From contig JBEEFP010000006.1 in assembly GCA_041166085.1 (NCBI GenBank), positions 66,878-130,877 of the forward strand: a stretch of 64,000 bases of DNA. Direction: 5' to 3'. Position numbers and translations under genes: made by a program. The stretch's first letter is position 1; every line of letters starts with the position of its first letter. Below, one piece after another: positions 32,277 through 41,239 of the stretch. The DNA comes from JBEEFP01 sp041166085. Lineage in GTDB: Bacteria > Actinomycetota > Acidimicrobiia > Acidimicrobiales > JAFATL01. The notes beneath the pieces are model-generated. The model was not told where the DNA came from. It saw nothing but the letters and a program-made list of their open reading frames with translations, and did not search any database.

Positions 32277-33561
32277 CGTCGCCACACTGAGCGAGACAGG
32301 CCGCCGACGCCCGCCGCTGCCTGTCTGGCTGTTGCTGGGCCTCGCGCTCGCCGTGCGCGTCGTCGTCGCGCTGGCGGACCGCAACATTCGCCTGGTCGAC
32401 GACCCCGCCGACTACCACCGCCTGGCGGTCTCCCTCGCGCACCACCACAGCTTCGGACCGAGTGTCCTGGCGGCAGGCGGCGGCCCGACTGCGTTCCGGC
32501 CCCCGCTGTATCCGCTGTTCCTGGGCGCGGTGTACGCGGTCGCCGGCGTGTCGGTGGGAGCAGCGCTTGTCGCCCAGGCGGTGCTCGGGGTGGTCGTCGT
32601 GGCGCTCGTCGGCATCCTCGGCTGGCAGTTGTGGGGGCGCCGGGCCGGGTTGGTCGCCCTCGGGTTGGCCGCGGTCTACCCGCCGCTGATCCTCGTGGGC
32701 GGTTCCCTTCTCTCCGAATCGGTCGCGCTGCCCCTGGAGCTGGGCGTGCTCGCCGCCGTGCTCGAGGCGCGCCGCACCGGACGCCACGTCACCAGGTGGG
32801 CGGCGGTCGCCGGCGTGCTGCTGGGACTGGCGGTGTTGGCGCGGCCCACCAACGGCGTGCTCGCGGTGCCTCTCGCCTTGCTGCTCTGGGGTCGGCCGCT
32901 GCTGGCCCGCCGCACGCTCGCTCCACTCGCGGCCGCGGCCGGGCTCGCCGTTGTCGTCGTGGTCCCGTGGACGATCCGCAACACGGAAGCATTCGACCGT
33001 GTGGTGTTGGTGAGCACGTCGAACTCCTTTGTCGTCGGCGGCGTCTACAACCGCACGGCCGATCACGACAGCAGGCATCCTGCGCTCTGGCGTCCGCCCA
33101 CCGCCGTGCCTGGACTCGCACCACTCTTCCACGACCCCACCCTCGACGAGGCGGAGCTTGCCAAACGCGTCGACGACGCGGGCCGGAGGTACATACGAGC
33201 CCATCCTGGCTACCTCGCGCGCTCGGTGTTCTGGAACGGCGCGCGGCTCTTCGATCTCACCGGGCCCGACCAGGCCCTCGACGCGGCCCGACCGCTCGGG
33301 TACGGCCGCACCGCCGCCGACGTGTGGTTGGCCGGGTACGCGCTGGGCGCCGTCCTGGCAGTGATCGGGGTGGCCGTCGGTGCCCTCCGAGGAACACCGC
33401 GCGCCTTCTGGCTGACCGCGCTCCTGTTTGTCGCCGTGACAATCCCTACGCTTGGGACATCGCGCTATCGCGCGCCAGTGGAGCCGTTCATCCTGCTTCT
33501 CGCAGCCTTCACCATCACCCACCTCATCAACCGCCGAGCGGGAGCGACGGGTCATGAGTGA
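32266..33561 (+). CDS. ArnT/PMT-like membrane glycosyltransferase (GT39/83-type)
   Basis: A 431-residue protein with about 10 hydrophobic helices. After the first helix the loop has RLVDDPADYHRLA with an Asp-Asp and later AAGGGPTAFRPPLYPLFLGA, the DxD/periplasmic-loop pattern of polyprenol-phosphate-sugar-using GT-C enzymes. YPPLILVGGSLLSESV follows. The large extracytoplasmic loop lies near 260-330. It starts at ATG 32266 within the wzt end. It probably adds a sugar from a polyprenyl-phosphate donor outside the membrane; the next gene (UbiA type) could make such a donor. Confidence 0.85.
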   Translation: MQVDVATLSETGRRRPPLPVWLLLGLALAVRVVVALADRNIRLVDDPADYHRLAVSLAHHHSFGPSVLAAGGGPTAFRPPLYPLFLGAVYAVAGVSVGAALVAQAVLGVVVVALVGILGWQLWGRRAGLVALGLAAVYPPLILVGGSLLSESVALPLELGVLAAVLEARRTGRHVTRWAAVAGVLLGLAVLARPTNGVLAVPLALLLWGRPLLARRTLAPLAAAAGLAVVVVVPWTIRNTEAFDRVVLVSTSNSFVVGGVYNRTADHDSRHPALWRPPTAVPGLAPLFHDPTLDEAELAKRVDDAGRRYIRAHPGYLARSVFWNGARLFDLTGPDQALDAARPLGYGRTAADVWLAGYALGAVLAVIGVAVGALRGTPRAFWLTALLFVAVTIPTLGTSRYRAPVEPFILLLAAFTITHLINRRAGATGHE

Positions 33562-34474
33562 CCTGGCATCCGCCCAAGCAACGACCCCGCCAGTGGCACA
33601 CCGCAGCCGCGGCCCACTGCGAGCTGCCCTGGTCGAGTTGCGTCCGGCCGAATGGGTGAAGAACGTGTTCGTCGCCGCGCCCCTCGTGTTCTCCGGACAT
33701 CTGGGCGAGGCCGACCGGATCGGTCGGGCGGTGGCGGAGACGGCTGCCTTTTGCCTGATGGCCAGCGCCGGTTACCTGGTGAACGACCTCCGCGATGTCG
33801 AGCTCGACCGCCAACACCCGAGCAAGCGCCGGCGGCCGATCGCAGCCGGCGAGCTCTCGGTGCCCGTCGCCATCACGTTGGCCGTCGTGCTGGCTGCCAC
33901 GGCGCTCGGGCTGTCCAGCTCCATCGGGTGGCGGGCCGCCGCCTACGTGGCCGGCTACGCCCTCCTCACCTTCAGCTACTCCCTGGTGCTCAAGCGCCTG
34001 GTGATCATCGACGTGCTCGCGATCGCCTCCGGCTTCCTCATCCGGGTGCTGGCCGGTGTTGCCGCGACCAACGTCCTCCATTCGGACTGGCTGATCGTCT
34101 GTACCGGGTCCTTGGCCATGTTCCTCGGCTTCACCAAGCGCCGGCAGGAGGCTGCCAGCGAGCTGCACCTCGGTCTCGACAGCCGGCCCGTGCTCGAGCA
34201 CTACTCGCTGCCGTTCCTCGACCAGATGGTGTCGATGGTGTCGACCGCGACGGTGCTCAGCTACGTGCTCTACACCGTGAACTCGCCCCTCATCGGGAGC
34301 CGCATGCTCCCGACCGCCGGACCGGTGGTCTACGGCGTCCTGCGCTACCTCTACCTCGTGTACCACTGCAAGGACCAGCGCAGCACCGCCACCATCATCC
34401 GCAAGGATCCGGGCATCGTGGCCGCCGGCGCCACGTGGGTCGCGATCGCCGTGCTCCTGCTCTACACGCGATGA
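33554..34474 (+). CDS. UbiA-family decaprenyl-phosphate phosphoribosyltransferase-like
   Basis: A 306-residue membrane protein with about eight helices and the two Asp-rich motifs of UbiA prenyltransferases: NDLRDVELDRQHPSKRRRPI (NDxxDxxxD) and a second near KRRQEAAS. The HPSKRRRPIAAG stretch and length match DPPR synthase (mycobacterial UbiA), which joins decaprenyl phosphate to PRPP to begin decaprenyl-phosphoarabinose synthesis. It overlaps the ArnT-like gene by 8 nt and the methyltransferase by 4 nt. No DprE1-type oxidase is seen; the GMC oxidoreductase nearby is a different family. Substrate is inferred from the family. Confidence 0.85.
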   Translation: MSDLASAQATTPPVAHRSRGPLRAALVELRPAEWVKNVFVAAPLVFSGHLGEADRIGRAVAETAAFCLMASAGYLVNDLRDVELDRQHPSKRRRPIAAGELSVPVAITLAVVLAATALGLSSSIGWRAAAYVAGYALLTFSYSLVLKRLVIIDVLAIASGFLIRVLAGVAATNVLHSDWLIVCTGSLAMFLGFTKRRQEAASELHLGLDSRPVLEHYSLPFLDQMVSMVSTATVLSYVLYTVNSPLIGSRMLPTAGPVVYGVLRYLYLVYHCKDQRSTATIIRKDPGIVAAGATWVAIAVLLLYTR

Positions 34475-35136
34475 GGCCGGATCCGCGGGCAGTGTTCCGC
34501 GCCTGGGCGAGCTTCAGAGGATCGGGACTCGGTACCCAGGCCTTCCTCGGCGCTCGCCTGGCCATCGTGCCCCTCGGTGCCCTCGACGCCGAACTGCGGG
34601 CGCTCTCGGGCCGCGTGTTGTCGCTCGGGTCCGGCCACGGCATCGTCGAGCGCTACCTGGCCGAGATCAACCCGGATGCGCGCGTGGAGGGGCTCGAGCT
34701 CGACGAGGAGCGGGTCACCGCGGCAGCCCGCACTGGCGCGCGGTCGCCACGGGTCGTCATCCGGCACGCCGACGTCACCGAGATGGACGACGAGGCCGGG
34801 ACGTTCGACGCTGCCCTCGCCGTTGACGTGTTCCACCACATCCGGCCCGACGCCCACGCCGAGGTCGCGGCGGCGCTGGCCCGCAGCGTCCGGCCGGGCG
34901 GCGCCGTCATCGTGAAGGACATGGACCTGCGTCCCCGTTGGAAGCACCGGTGGAACGCCTTCCACGACCGCTTGGTGGCCCACGAGCAGGTCCACTGCCG
35001 CACGCCCCAGGACATGGCGAGCCTGTTCGAGGCGGCCGGCCTCGTCGCCAACACCGTTCGCCACGTCGACCGGCGGCTGAGTCCGTATCCGCAGTACCTC
35101 GTGAGCCTCACGAAACCCGAGACGGCCGCCAGCTGA
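34471..35136 (+). CDS. class I SAM-dependent methyltransferase
   Basis: A 221-residue protein whose ATG overlaps the UbiA stop (ATGA). The SAM motif is VLSLGSGHGIVERYLAEINP, with the acidic end of strand 2 at VEGLELDEERV, DVFHHI at motif II and RSVRPGGAVIVKDMD at motif III, as in Methyltransf_11/25. It is the last gene of the long plus-strand operon that begins at rfbF, so a sugar or glycan-end methylation (possibly the cap seen by the Wzt C-terminal domain) is a reasonable inference. Confidence 0.85.
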   Translation: MRPDPRAVFRAWASFRGSGLGTQAFLGARLAIVPLGALDAELRALSGRVLSLGSGHGIVERYLAEINPDARVEGLELDEERVTAAARTGARSPRVVIRHADVTEMDDEAGTFDAALAVDVFHHIRPDAHAEVAAALARSVRPGGAVIVKDMDLRPRWKHRWNAFHDRLVAHEQVHCRTPQDMASLFEAAGLVANTVRHVDRRLSPYPQYLVSLTKPETAAS

Positions 35137-35149
35137 TCGGCGCCGCTGA

Positions 35150-36178
35150 TCAGCGGATGCGCTTGAGGACCCGCATCGCGCCCTGGCGCACAGGCGACTG
35201 GTGGTGCGAGCGGCCGCCGTGCTCGAGCTGGCCGCGGTGGGCGAGGAACCAGTCGTAGGACTCGTTCATCATCTCGACGTTGGAGTACTCGGGCGCCCAG
35301 TCGAGCTCGGACCGGGCCTTGGAGATGTCGAACCAGAACTCCTGGCCGTAGAGCATCCAGTGATACGGGGCGAAAGGCGCCAGCCGCATCCGACCCAAGG
35401 CGCTCATGGCGAACATGGCGGGGCGCACTGGGAGGGAGCGCACGCGGGATCCGGTTCCGGCGTGCGCAACCAACGCCTCCATGGTCTCGCGCATGGTGCC
35501 GAACTGATCCGTCCCGATGTTGTACGTCGAGGGCCCCTCACGCCGCCCGGCCCGCAGGCACGCCTCGGCCAGGTCGCCTGCGTGCACGAAGGAGTACCGG
35601 TTGTGCCCACCGCCGAGGACGTAGACAGGGGCTCCGTCCGCGACCCACTCGAAGAGCATGGCCAGCAACCCGAGGCGGCCATGGCCGAGGATGGTGCGAG
35701 GGCGGATGATCGTGACATCGAGGCCGGCGGCAGCCGCCTCGTGACACAGCTGCTCGGCGCGAACCTTGGTGCGGCCGTATGCCTCCACCGGGCGCAACGG
35801 CGTCTCCTCGGTGACGGGATTGGACGGCGGGATCCCGAACACTGACGTCGACGAGGTGTGCACGAACTTGCCGACTCGAGCGGCGCTGGATGCGTCCAGC
35901 AGGTTCCGGGTGCCGTTCACGTTGACCGTCTCGAACAGGGCCTTGTCCTTGGCCAAGGGCTGCTGGGCGACGTTGTGGAACACCACGTCGACGCCCTCGC
36001 ACGCCTGGCGGACCGCGGCCGCGTCGCGGATGTCACCCTGGACGAACGCCGCGTCCGGCGGATGTCCGTCCGGGGCGGCGAGGTCGAAGTTGCGCACGGC
36101 GAAGCCGGCGGCGTCGAGTCGGGCGACGAGGATCGAGCCGAAGTAGCCACTGCCCCCGGTGACGAGCGCGGTCGGCAT
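35150..36178 (-). CDS. NAD-dependent sugar epimerase/dehydratase (extended SDR)
   Basis: A 342-residue SDR. TGGSGYFGSILVARLDAAGF is the NAD site, TSSTSVFG supplies the Ser/Thr and YGRTKVRAEQL the Tyr-x-x-x-Lys. A 3-beta-HSD-like middle (VFHNVAQQPLAKDK) and the C-terminal APYHWMLYGQEFWFDISKAR follow. ATG 36178 shares a base with the stop of the upstream SDR gene. It is last in a four-gene operon: small protein, GMC oxidoreductase, SDR, SDR. Similarity to steroid/nucleotide-sugar SDRs leaves the substrate open. Confidence 0.87.
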   Translation of the reverse strand: MPTALVTGGSGYFGSILVARLDAAGFAVRNFDLAAPDGHPPDAAFVQGDIRDAAAVRQACEGVDVVFHNVAQQPLAKDKALFETVNVNGTRNLLDASSAARVGKFVHTSSTSVFGIPPSNPVTEETPLRPVEAYGRTKVRAEQLCHEAAAAGLDVTIIRPRTILGHGRLGLLAMLFEWVADGAPVYVLGGGHNRYSFVHAGDLAEACLRAGRREGPSTYNIGTDQFGTMRETMEALVAHAGTGSRVRSLPVRPAMFAMSALGRMRLAPFAPYHWMLYGQEFWFDISKARSELDWAPEYSNVEMMNESYDWFLAHRGQLEHGGRSHHQSPVRQGAMRVLKRIR

Positions 36179-37185
36179 CAGATGTCCCACCCCTGGTCGA
36201 GGCACCACCGGATGCTGCGCCGCATGCCGGTGTAGAGATCCACCTCCGGACGGTACCCGAGCTCCCGCTGAGCCCGGTCGGTGCTGCACGCGATGGTGCG
36301 ACTCATCTCGGACAGCACGTGCAGCTGCGCGGAGTAGCGGTTGACCGATTGCAGCGCCTTGTCGCCGAGACCGGCAATGGTGCTCGTGACCGCGGGGAGC
36401 CGCACCTGACGCGCCGACACCGAGAGGCCCTCGTCGGTCAGCGCCCGCTTCACCGTGTCGAGGATCTCGGTCATGCGGTACGGCTCGGGGTCGGCGATCC
36501 AATAGGCGCGACCCGCGGCATCGTCGGACCGCGCGGCCAGCACGAGGCCCTGGGCCAAGTTGCCCGTGTACACCATCGAGCGTCGATTGCTCCCGTTCCC
36601 GCACATGGGGAAGATGCCGCGACGCACCATCGTGAAGAAGCTCGTCTGTCGCTGCGGCTGGTGCTCGCCGTAGAACCACGGGCAGCGAACGATCACGGTG
36701 TCGAGACCTCTCGCCGCGGCACGGGTCACCAGGCGCTCCGCCTCCATCTTCGACTGCCCGTAGCCCAGGTACGGGTTGTACGGAGCGTCCTCGTCGAAGC
36801 GATCGTCGGGCGAGGGGTTGAAACCGAACGGCGAGTTGGACGACACGTACACCACACGGCCGGCACCCGCGCGGCGCGCCTCGTCGAGCAGCAATGCCGT
36901 ACCGCCCACGTTCACGTCGAAGAACTCGCGCACCCCGTCCGACGGATGGATCACGGAGGCGGCGTGGACGACGACAGCACCGGCGCCGCCATCGAAGAGA
37001 GCGGCGAGCGCCATCGGATCCCGCACGTCGCCCATGACCGTCTCAGCCTGTGGCGCCCGGCTGCGGACGAGGTCGGCCTCCTCCGTCGATCGAACGAGAC
37101 AGCGCAACGAGGAGGGCGCGTCGCCGAGGGCGTCGAGCAGGGCCAGGCCGAGCCATCCCGCCGCGCCGGTGACGACCGTCTTCAC
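36178..37185 (-). CDS. NAD-dependent epimerase/3-beta-HSD-like SDR
   Basis: A 335-residue SDR with TGAAGWLGLALLDALGD (NAD), VVYVSSNSPFG, and YLGYGQSKMEAERL holding Tyr-x-x-x-Lys. The C-terminal CSTDRAQRELGYRPEVDLYT fits the 3-beta-HSD/sugar-epimerase clan. It is coupled on both sides: ATGA with the GMC gene and TGATG with the next SDR. Two consecutive SDRs plus an FAD oxidase suggest a multi-step oxidation and epimerisation of a lipid- or nucleotide-linked sugar. Confidence 0.87.
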   Translation of the reverse strand: MKTVVTGAAGWLGLALLDALGDAPSSLRCLVRSTEEADLVRSRAPQAETVMGDVRDPMALAALFDGGAGAVVVHAASVIHPSDGVREFFDVNVGGTALLLDEARRAGAGRVVYVSSNSPFGFNPSPDDRFDEDAPYNPYLGYGQSKMEAERLVTRAAARGLDTVIVRCPWFYGEHQPQRQTSFFTMVRRGIFPMCGNGSNRRSMVYTGNLAQGLVLAARSDDAAGRAYWIADPEPYRMTEILDTVKRALTDEGLSVSARQVRLPAVTSTIAGLGDKALQSVNRYSAQLHVLSEMSRTIACSTDRAQRELGYRPEVDLYTGMRRSIRWCLDQGWDI

Positions 37186-38621
37186 GAGCTGGACAGGAAC
37201 TGATCGCAGTTCCTGGCCGCGATCGCCATGATCGTGCCTTGCGGGTTGACGCCGGGAGCGTCGGGCAGCAGGGACGCGTCGTTGACCCGCAGGTTGCCAA
37301 CGCCCCAGACGCGCCCGAACGAGTCCGCACCGGTGCGGTCCCGACGCTCACCCATGCCGACGGTCGAGAAGAGGTGAATGGTCATGAGCGAGACCCGGTC
37401 GCGCCGCACCAGCGACCACAGGTCGGCGAGCTGGTCGGGATGACGTACAGCGGGGGCGCCCTCGATCGACGGGTACAGCGTGTCGGCGCCCGCCTCGAAG
37501 AGCAGCTCGCCCAGGTGGACGAGACCGCGCGCGAGCCGACTGAGGTCCGACTCCCGGAGGGCGTAGGTCACGATCGGGCTGTCGAGCCCGGGCAGCGTGA
37601 TCACCCGTCCGGCGCCGTCGCTGCGGATGGACGCGTAGTACACGCCGATGCGCTCCCAGTCCACCATGTCCTTCTCGTTCTCCGCCCAGGAGTCGCCCAG
37701 AGCCAACGCGACGTAGCCAGGACGGAACGCCGACCCGCCGAGGGTGACGTCCGGAGCGAACTCTTTGACCTGGTGCATCGGTACGTAGGAGTGGTCAGCG
37801 AACGGCTCGGGAAAGCGAGCCGCGAGCTTGATGGTGGGATGCAGCTTGAGCCCGGCGCCGATCCGCCGGCGCACGCCGCTCCGCTGCAGCAGGGCCGGAG
37901 TGCCGATCGCGCCGGCGCAGACGAAGACGTCGTCCGCCTCGATGCTGAGCGGCTCGCGTCTGCCGTCGGCGTGCTCGACGACGCACCGTGCCTCCCGCAC
38001 GCGCCCACCGCGGACGACCAGCCGACGAACCGTGCAACCGGCCATGAGGCGCGCGCCCGCTGCGACGGCACGGGGAACGAACGTGCGGGTCATGGTCTGT
38101 TTGACGGCCCGATGTCTGCCGTCGTCGCCGCGCTCGTAGCGGTACCAGCGCGGGACCTCCAACACGGACCACCCGAGCCCTTCGGCCCCGCGCTCGAGCA
38201 CCGCGGACGCGGGCGGCGGGTCCTCCGGCAGTGACGAGATGGACAGGTCTCGCTCGACCTCGGCGCTGTAGCGCTGCATGGCGGTGTCGTCGAGCCCACC
38301 GATGTCCCAGGTGGCCACCCAGTCCCGCAGCACGTCGGACGGGAGGCGGTGGTACAGCCCGCTGTTGATCTCGGTTCCGCCACCCACGCAACGGGCCTCG
38401 ACGTAGTTGACCGGCGGCAGGCCGAGGGTGGCGGTGAGGCCGCCGTTGCGGTACTTGGCCACCATCTCTTCGCGCGAGAACGGCTCCACCGCGTCAGGGT
38501 CGACATGCGGGCCCTCCTCCACCACGACGACGCTTCTCCCCGCCTCCGCCAACCGCGCCGCGGTGAGCGCGCCGCCGGCGCCCGAGCCGATGACCAGCAC
38601 GTCGGTGCGAACAGTCGTCAT
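37182..38621 (-). CDS. GMC-family FAD oxidoreductase
   Basis: A 479-residue flavoprotein. The N-terminus MTTVRTDVLVIGSGAGGALT is the ADP-binding GxGxxG site. ARCVGGGTEINSGLYHRLPS is the GMC signature with the FAD-lid, VFVCAGAIGTPALLQRSGV is signature 2, and the C-terminal GVNPQGTIMAIAARNCDQFL holds the conserved FAD-binding end. HLFSTVGMGE contains a His in the catalytic area. It could oxidise a sugar alcohol or lipid-linked sugar. ATG 38621 overlaps the small protein stop (ATGA). Confidence 0.9.
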   Translation of the reverse strand: MTTVRTDVLVIGSGAGGALTAARLAEAGRSVVVVEEGPHVDPDAVEPFSREEMVAKYRNGGLTATLGLPPVNYVEARCVGGGTEINSGLYHRLPSDVLRDWVATWDIGGLDDTAMQRYSAEVERDLSISSLPEDPPPASAVLERGAEGLGWSVLEVPRWYRYERGDDGRHRAVKQTMTRTFVPRAVAAGARLMAGCTVRRLVVRGGRVREARCVVEHADGRREPLSIEADDVFVCAGAIGTPALLQRSGVRRRIGAGLKLHPTIKLAARFPEPFADHSYVPMHQVKEFAPDVTLGGSAFRPGYVALALGDSWAENEKDMVDWERIGVYYASIRSDGAGRVITLPGLDSPIVTYALRESDLSRLARGLVHLGELLFEAGADTLYPSIEGAPAVRHPDQLADLWSLVRRDRVSLMTIHLFSTVGMGERRDRTGADSFGRVWGVGNLRVNDASLLPDAPGVNPQGTIMAIAARNCDQFLSSS

Positions 38622-39019
38622 GCCGATCGGCCACCCGTCGGCTGCAGCTCGTAGCCGCAGAGCAGTACCAACGACCGCATGAGCTTCAGGTAGACGCGAA
38701 CGGGGGGCAAGCGGCTGGCGTTCCATCGCTCCACGACCGCGGCCCGCTCGTCAGGGCCGTGGGCGATAAAGCCACGATGGAGGACGCCCGCCAGGAGCGC
38801 CTCGATGATCCCGACGCCGAGGCGGACGTGACGGGGGGCCCGACCGAGCTGCTCGTCGACGAATTGATGCACAGCGGTCGCCACACCGGGCGCGGCGGCC
38901 GGCACGAGGGTCCGGATCAGTGTGTCGACGACGGCCCGGCGGAACGGACCCACGATGGCGCTGGCTGGCACAACTGCTCGCACGCTACCTCGGTGACCGG
39001 CGCGCCCACGGACCGACAT
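38618..39019 (-). CDS. small helical protein, possible partner of the GMC oxidoreductase
   Basis: A protein of about 133 residues (start ATG 39019, MSVRGRAGHRGSVRAV; a later start is possible). It is mostly helical: RRAVVDTLIRTLVPAAAPGV, QFVDEQLGRAPRHVRLGVGI and VRVYLKLMRSLVLLCGYELQ. Position and size resemble the small subunit gene often found directly upstream of GMC dehydrogenases, such as gluconate 2-dehydrogenase subunit 3. Unlike many of those, no twin-arginine signal is obvious. Its ORF overlaps the GMC start by 4 nt, which supports a complex. Confidence 0.65.
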   Translation of the reverse strand: MSVRGRAGHRGSVRAVVPASAIVGPFRRAVVDTLIRTLVPAAAPGVATAVHQFVDEQLGRAPRHVRLGVGIIEALLAGVLHRGFIAHGPDERAAVVERWNASRLPPVRVYLKLMRSLVLLCGYELQPTGGRSA

Positions 39020-39309
39020 CGGCGGCTTCTCCCGCCGACGACTCCAACCGCCTGGTCGCACGGGCGGAGCGCCCGCGACACGCGTGGCCGCAGGCACGTC
39101 CTCGGCGACGACGGACGCCGCGCTCGTCGGCCCGAAGAGACGGCCGCCGCCGATCCGGTGCGGGGGCGGCGAGAAGACCCCCGGCACCCTGTGGATGCAC
39201 GACGTCACTGACGAGGACGCGATCAGCGATCAGGGCCCGACATCCGATGCTCGAAGCGTCCGCACAGAGGACCGAGCTGCATGTGATGCCGTGTCGGTAC
39301 CATGCGGCG

Positions 39310-39894
39310 GTGCCTCGGTCCGCAACGCTTCCAGTTCGCTGGCGCGAATGGAAGCGGGCCCGGAGAACGGCCGCGCAACTCCGACGCGACCTCCGCCCGC
39401 CCGTGGCCTCCTCGTTCGCCGCATTCGGTGCCGGATCGGTGTTGGTGCCCCCGGTTCGCGTCAGTCGACCGGATCGCATTCACATCGGCACCGGCGTCGT
39501 GCTGCACGAATCGGCGTGGCTCTCGGTCGTCGAGGCACATCCCGGTTCGCCTCCGACGCTCGTGATCGGTGATCGGGTGCGGTTCGGCCGCAACCTCAGC
39601 GTCGCGTGCATCGGATCGGTGACCATCGGCGAGGACGTCATGGGTTCTGACGACGTCTTCATCGGTGACTGCTACCACGACTACACAGATCCGACGACGC
39701 CGATACTCGATCAGCCCATGTCCCAGCCCGAGCCCATCGAGATCGGTGGTGGGGCCTACCTCGGCGCGGGGGCAATCGTGCTGCCGGGGGTGCACATCGG
39801 CCCCGGCGCGTACGTCGGCGAGGGCGCCGTCGTCACGGCCGATGTCCCGGCCCGTGCCGTGGTGATCGGGAACCCGGCGCGCGTGGTGGCATGA
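39310..39894 (+). CDS. hexapeptide-repeat (left-handed beta-helix) acyltransferase
   Basis: A protein of about 194 residues from GTG 39310; an in-frame ATG at 39286 is an alternative. Residues from about 60 show the hexapeptide pattern: IHIGTGVVLHESAWLSVVEA, VIGDRVRFGRNLSVACIGSV, TIGEDVMGSDDVFIGDCYHD (His in the active-site loop) and GGAYLGAGAIVLPGVHIGPG. This is the WbbJ/LpxA-like fold of sugar O-acetyltransferases using acetyl-CoA. The following gene is a tandem paralogue with 4-nt overlap. They probably acetylate the glycan at different positions. Confidence 0.85.
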   Translation: MPRSATLPVRWREWKRARRTAAQLRRDLRPPVASSFAAFGAGSVLVPPVRVSRPDRIHIGTGVVLHESAWLSVVEAHPGSPPTLVIGDRVRFGRNLSVACIGSVTIGEDVMGSDDVFIGDCYHDYTDPTTPILDQPMSQPEPIEIGGGAYLGAGAIVLPGVHIGPGAYVGEGAVVTADVPARAVVIGNPARVVA

Positions 39895-40517
39895 GCTCGC
39901 TCATCCGCCGCGCAACGGCCAAGGCCAGCAGGCTGCGCGACGAGCTGGCCCTGACCAGACGCGTGGCCCGGGATCTGCGGGTGCCGCCGCCCTCAGCCTT
40001 TGCGGCCTTCGGGGACTCGTCGGTCATCGTGCCCCCGGCCAGGGTCAACGGCCCGCAGTGCATCACCGTCGGCGATGGCGTCGTCCTGCTCGAGGGGTCT
40101 TGGCTGGCGGTCTTCCCGCAGCCCGGCTACCCCGCTCCCCGTCTGACCATCGGTGACCGCACCCGCATCGGCCGCTCCTGCCATATCGCCTGCGTGGGTG
40201 AGGTGACGATCGGCGAGGACGTCCTGACCGCCGACCAGATCTACATCGCCGACACCTACCACGGCTTCGAGCAGCCCGGCCGGCCGATCGCGCAGCAACC
40301 GATGGCCCCGCCGCGGCCCGTGGTGATCGAACGTGGCGCGTTCCTCGGGATCAGATCAGTGGTGCTGCAAGGCGTGACCGTGGGCAGCAACGCCTATGTC
40401 GGTGCGGGCGCAGTCGTGACCGAAGACGTCCCGCCCCGCACGGTCGTCGTCGGGAACCCTGCGCGGGTGGTCCGTCGCTACGACGAGACGTCCGCTCGCT
40501 GGGTCTCGGTGTCCTGA
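39891..40517 (+). CDS. hexapeptide-repeat acyltransferase, tandem paralogue
   Basis: A 208-residue protein, ATG overlapping the previous stop (ATGA). It has the same layout as its neighbour: a basic N-terminal helix (RRATAKASRLRDEL), FAAFGDSSVIVPPARVNGPQ, TIGDRTRIGRSCHIACVGEV, TIGEDVLTADQIYIADTYHG and GAFLGIRSVVLQGVTVGSNA. The DTYHG loop carries the His seen in sugar acetyltransferases. The duplication is old: shared motifs but many substitutions. Confidence 0.87.
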   Translation: MSSLIRRATAKASRLRDELALTRRVARDLRVPPPSAFAAFGDSSVIVPPARVNGPQCITVGDGVVLLEGSWLAVFPQPGYPAPRLTIGDRTRIGRSCHIACVGEVTIGEDVLTADQIYIADTYHGFEQPGRPIAQQPMAPPRPVVIERGAFLGIRSVVLQGVTVGSNAYVGAGAVVTEDVPPRTVVVGNPARVVRRYDETSARWVSVS

Positions 40518-40526
40518 TCGAGGCGG

Positions 40527-41198
40527 TCAACGCTGGCGGACCCGCTCGACGCGCCGTCGGGCAGCGAGCGCGCTGTAGCGGATCGTGTGTCGCCACAGAT
40601 CACGAACAGTCATGCGGATGACACCGAAGTCGACGGCCATGCCGGCGCCCCAGTTCTCGGCCGCCCGCTGGGTGCGTGGCAGTCGGCTCGGTCCGAGATC
40701 AGGGCAAGGACCCTTGACCCCGATCCCGAAGACCCCCTCAGGGAGCAGCTCGTGGCCGACGGCGACGACCAGTCGGGACTCGAAGGGCTGCAGCAGCAGG
40801 TCGAAGCCCTCGGGGGTGAACCGCCAGTAGTCCCACGGATGCGCGTGGATCGGGAAGAACATGAGCGAGGAGATGGCGAGGACGCCGCCGGGGCGCAGAA
40901 CGCGGTGCATCTCCTGCACCGCCCGCAAGGGGTCGGCCACGTGCTCGAGCGTCTCCAGCGCGATGGCGGTGCCGACGCTGTTGTCGGCGAACGTCAGGTG
41001 ATGGATGTCCTCGATGCGGTCGACGCCCTTCCCTTCCTGGATGTCGCAACCGATGTGGGTTTGCGCACCGAAGATGGGCCGAACGTCGGCGATGCCCTCT
41101 TGGCCATCGGCCGCACGCGCTCCCATCTCCACGAGGGGCTCGGCGATGTCGAAGTTCTCCGCCACGTCACGGGCAAACTCCAGGACGTCGGGCCGCAT
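40527..41198 (-). CDS. SAM-dependent methyltransferase
   Basis: A 223-residue protein of the Methyltransf_11 type. The SAM region is VEMGARAADGQEGIADVRPI with the acidic IGCDIQEG, ALETLEHVADPLRAVQEMHR is motif II and RVLRPGGVLAISSLMFFPIH the post-motif. The N-terminal glycine loop is less regular than usual. It ends 9 bp from the acetyltransferase stop (convergent) and is divergent from the GT4 gene at 41240. It may methylate a sugar of the same glycan. Confidence 0.82.
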   Translation of the reverse strand: MRPDVLEFARDVAENFDIAEPLVEMGARAADGQEGIADVRPIFGAQTHIGCDIQEGKGVDRIEDIHHLTFADNSVGTAIALETLEHVADPLRAVQEMHRVLRPGGVLAISSLMFFPIHAHPWDYWRFTPEGFDLLLQPFESRLVVAVGHELLPEGVFGIGVKGPCPDLGPSRLPRTQRAAENWGAGMAVDFGVIRMTVRDLWRHTIRYSALAARRRVERVRQR

Positions 41199-41239
41199 AG
41201 CACGCCGAGGCTACATGGCGTCCCAGTAACCTGACCGCC

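Noticed and set aside
37182..38621. DprE1-like decaprenylphosphoryl-ribose oxidase
   Set aside because: The flavoprotein has GMC signatures, not the VAO-type FAD domain of DprE1.
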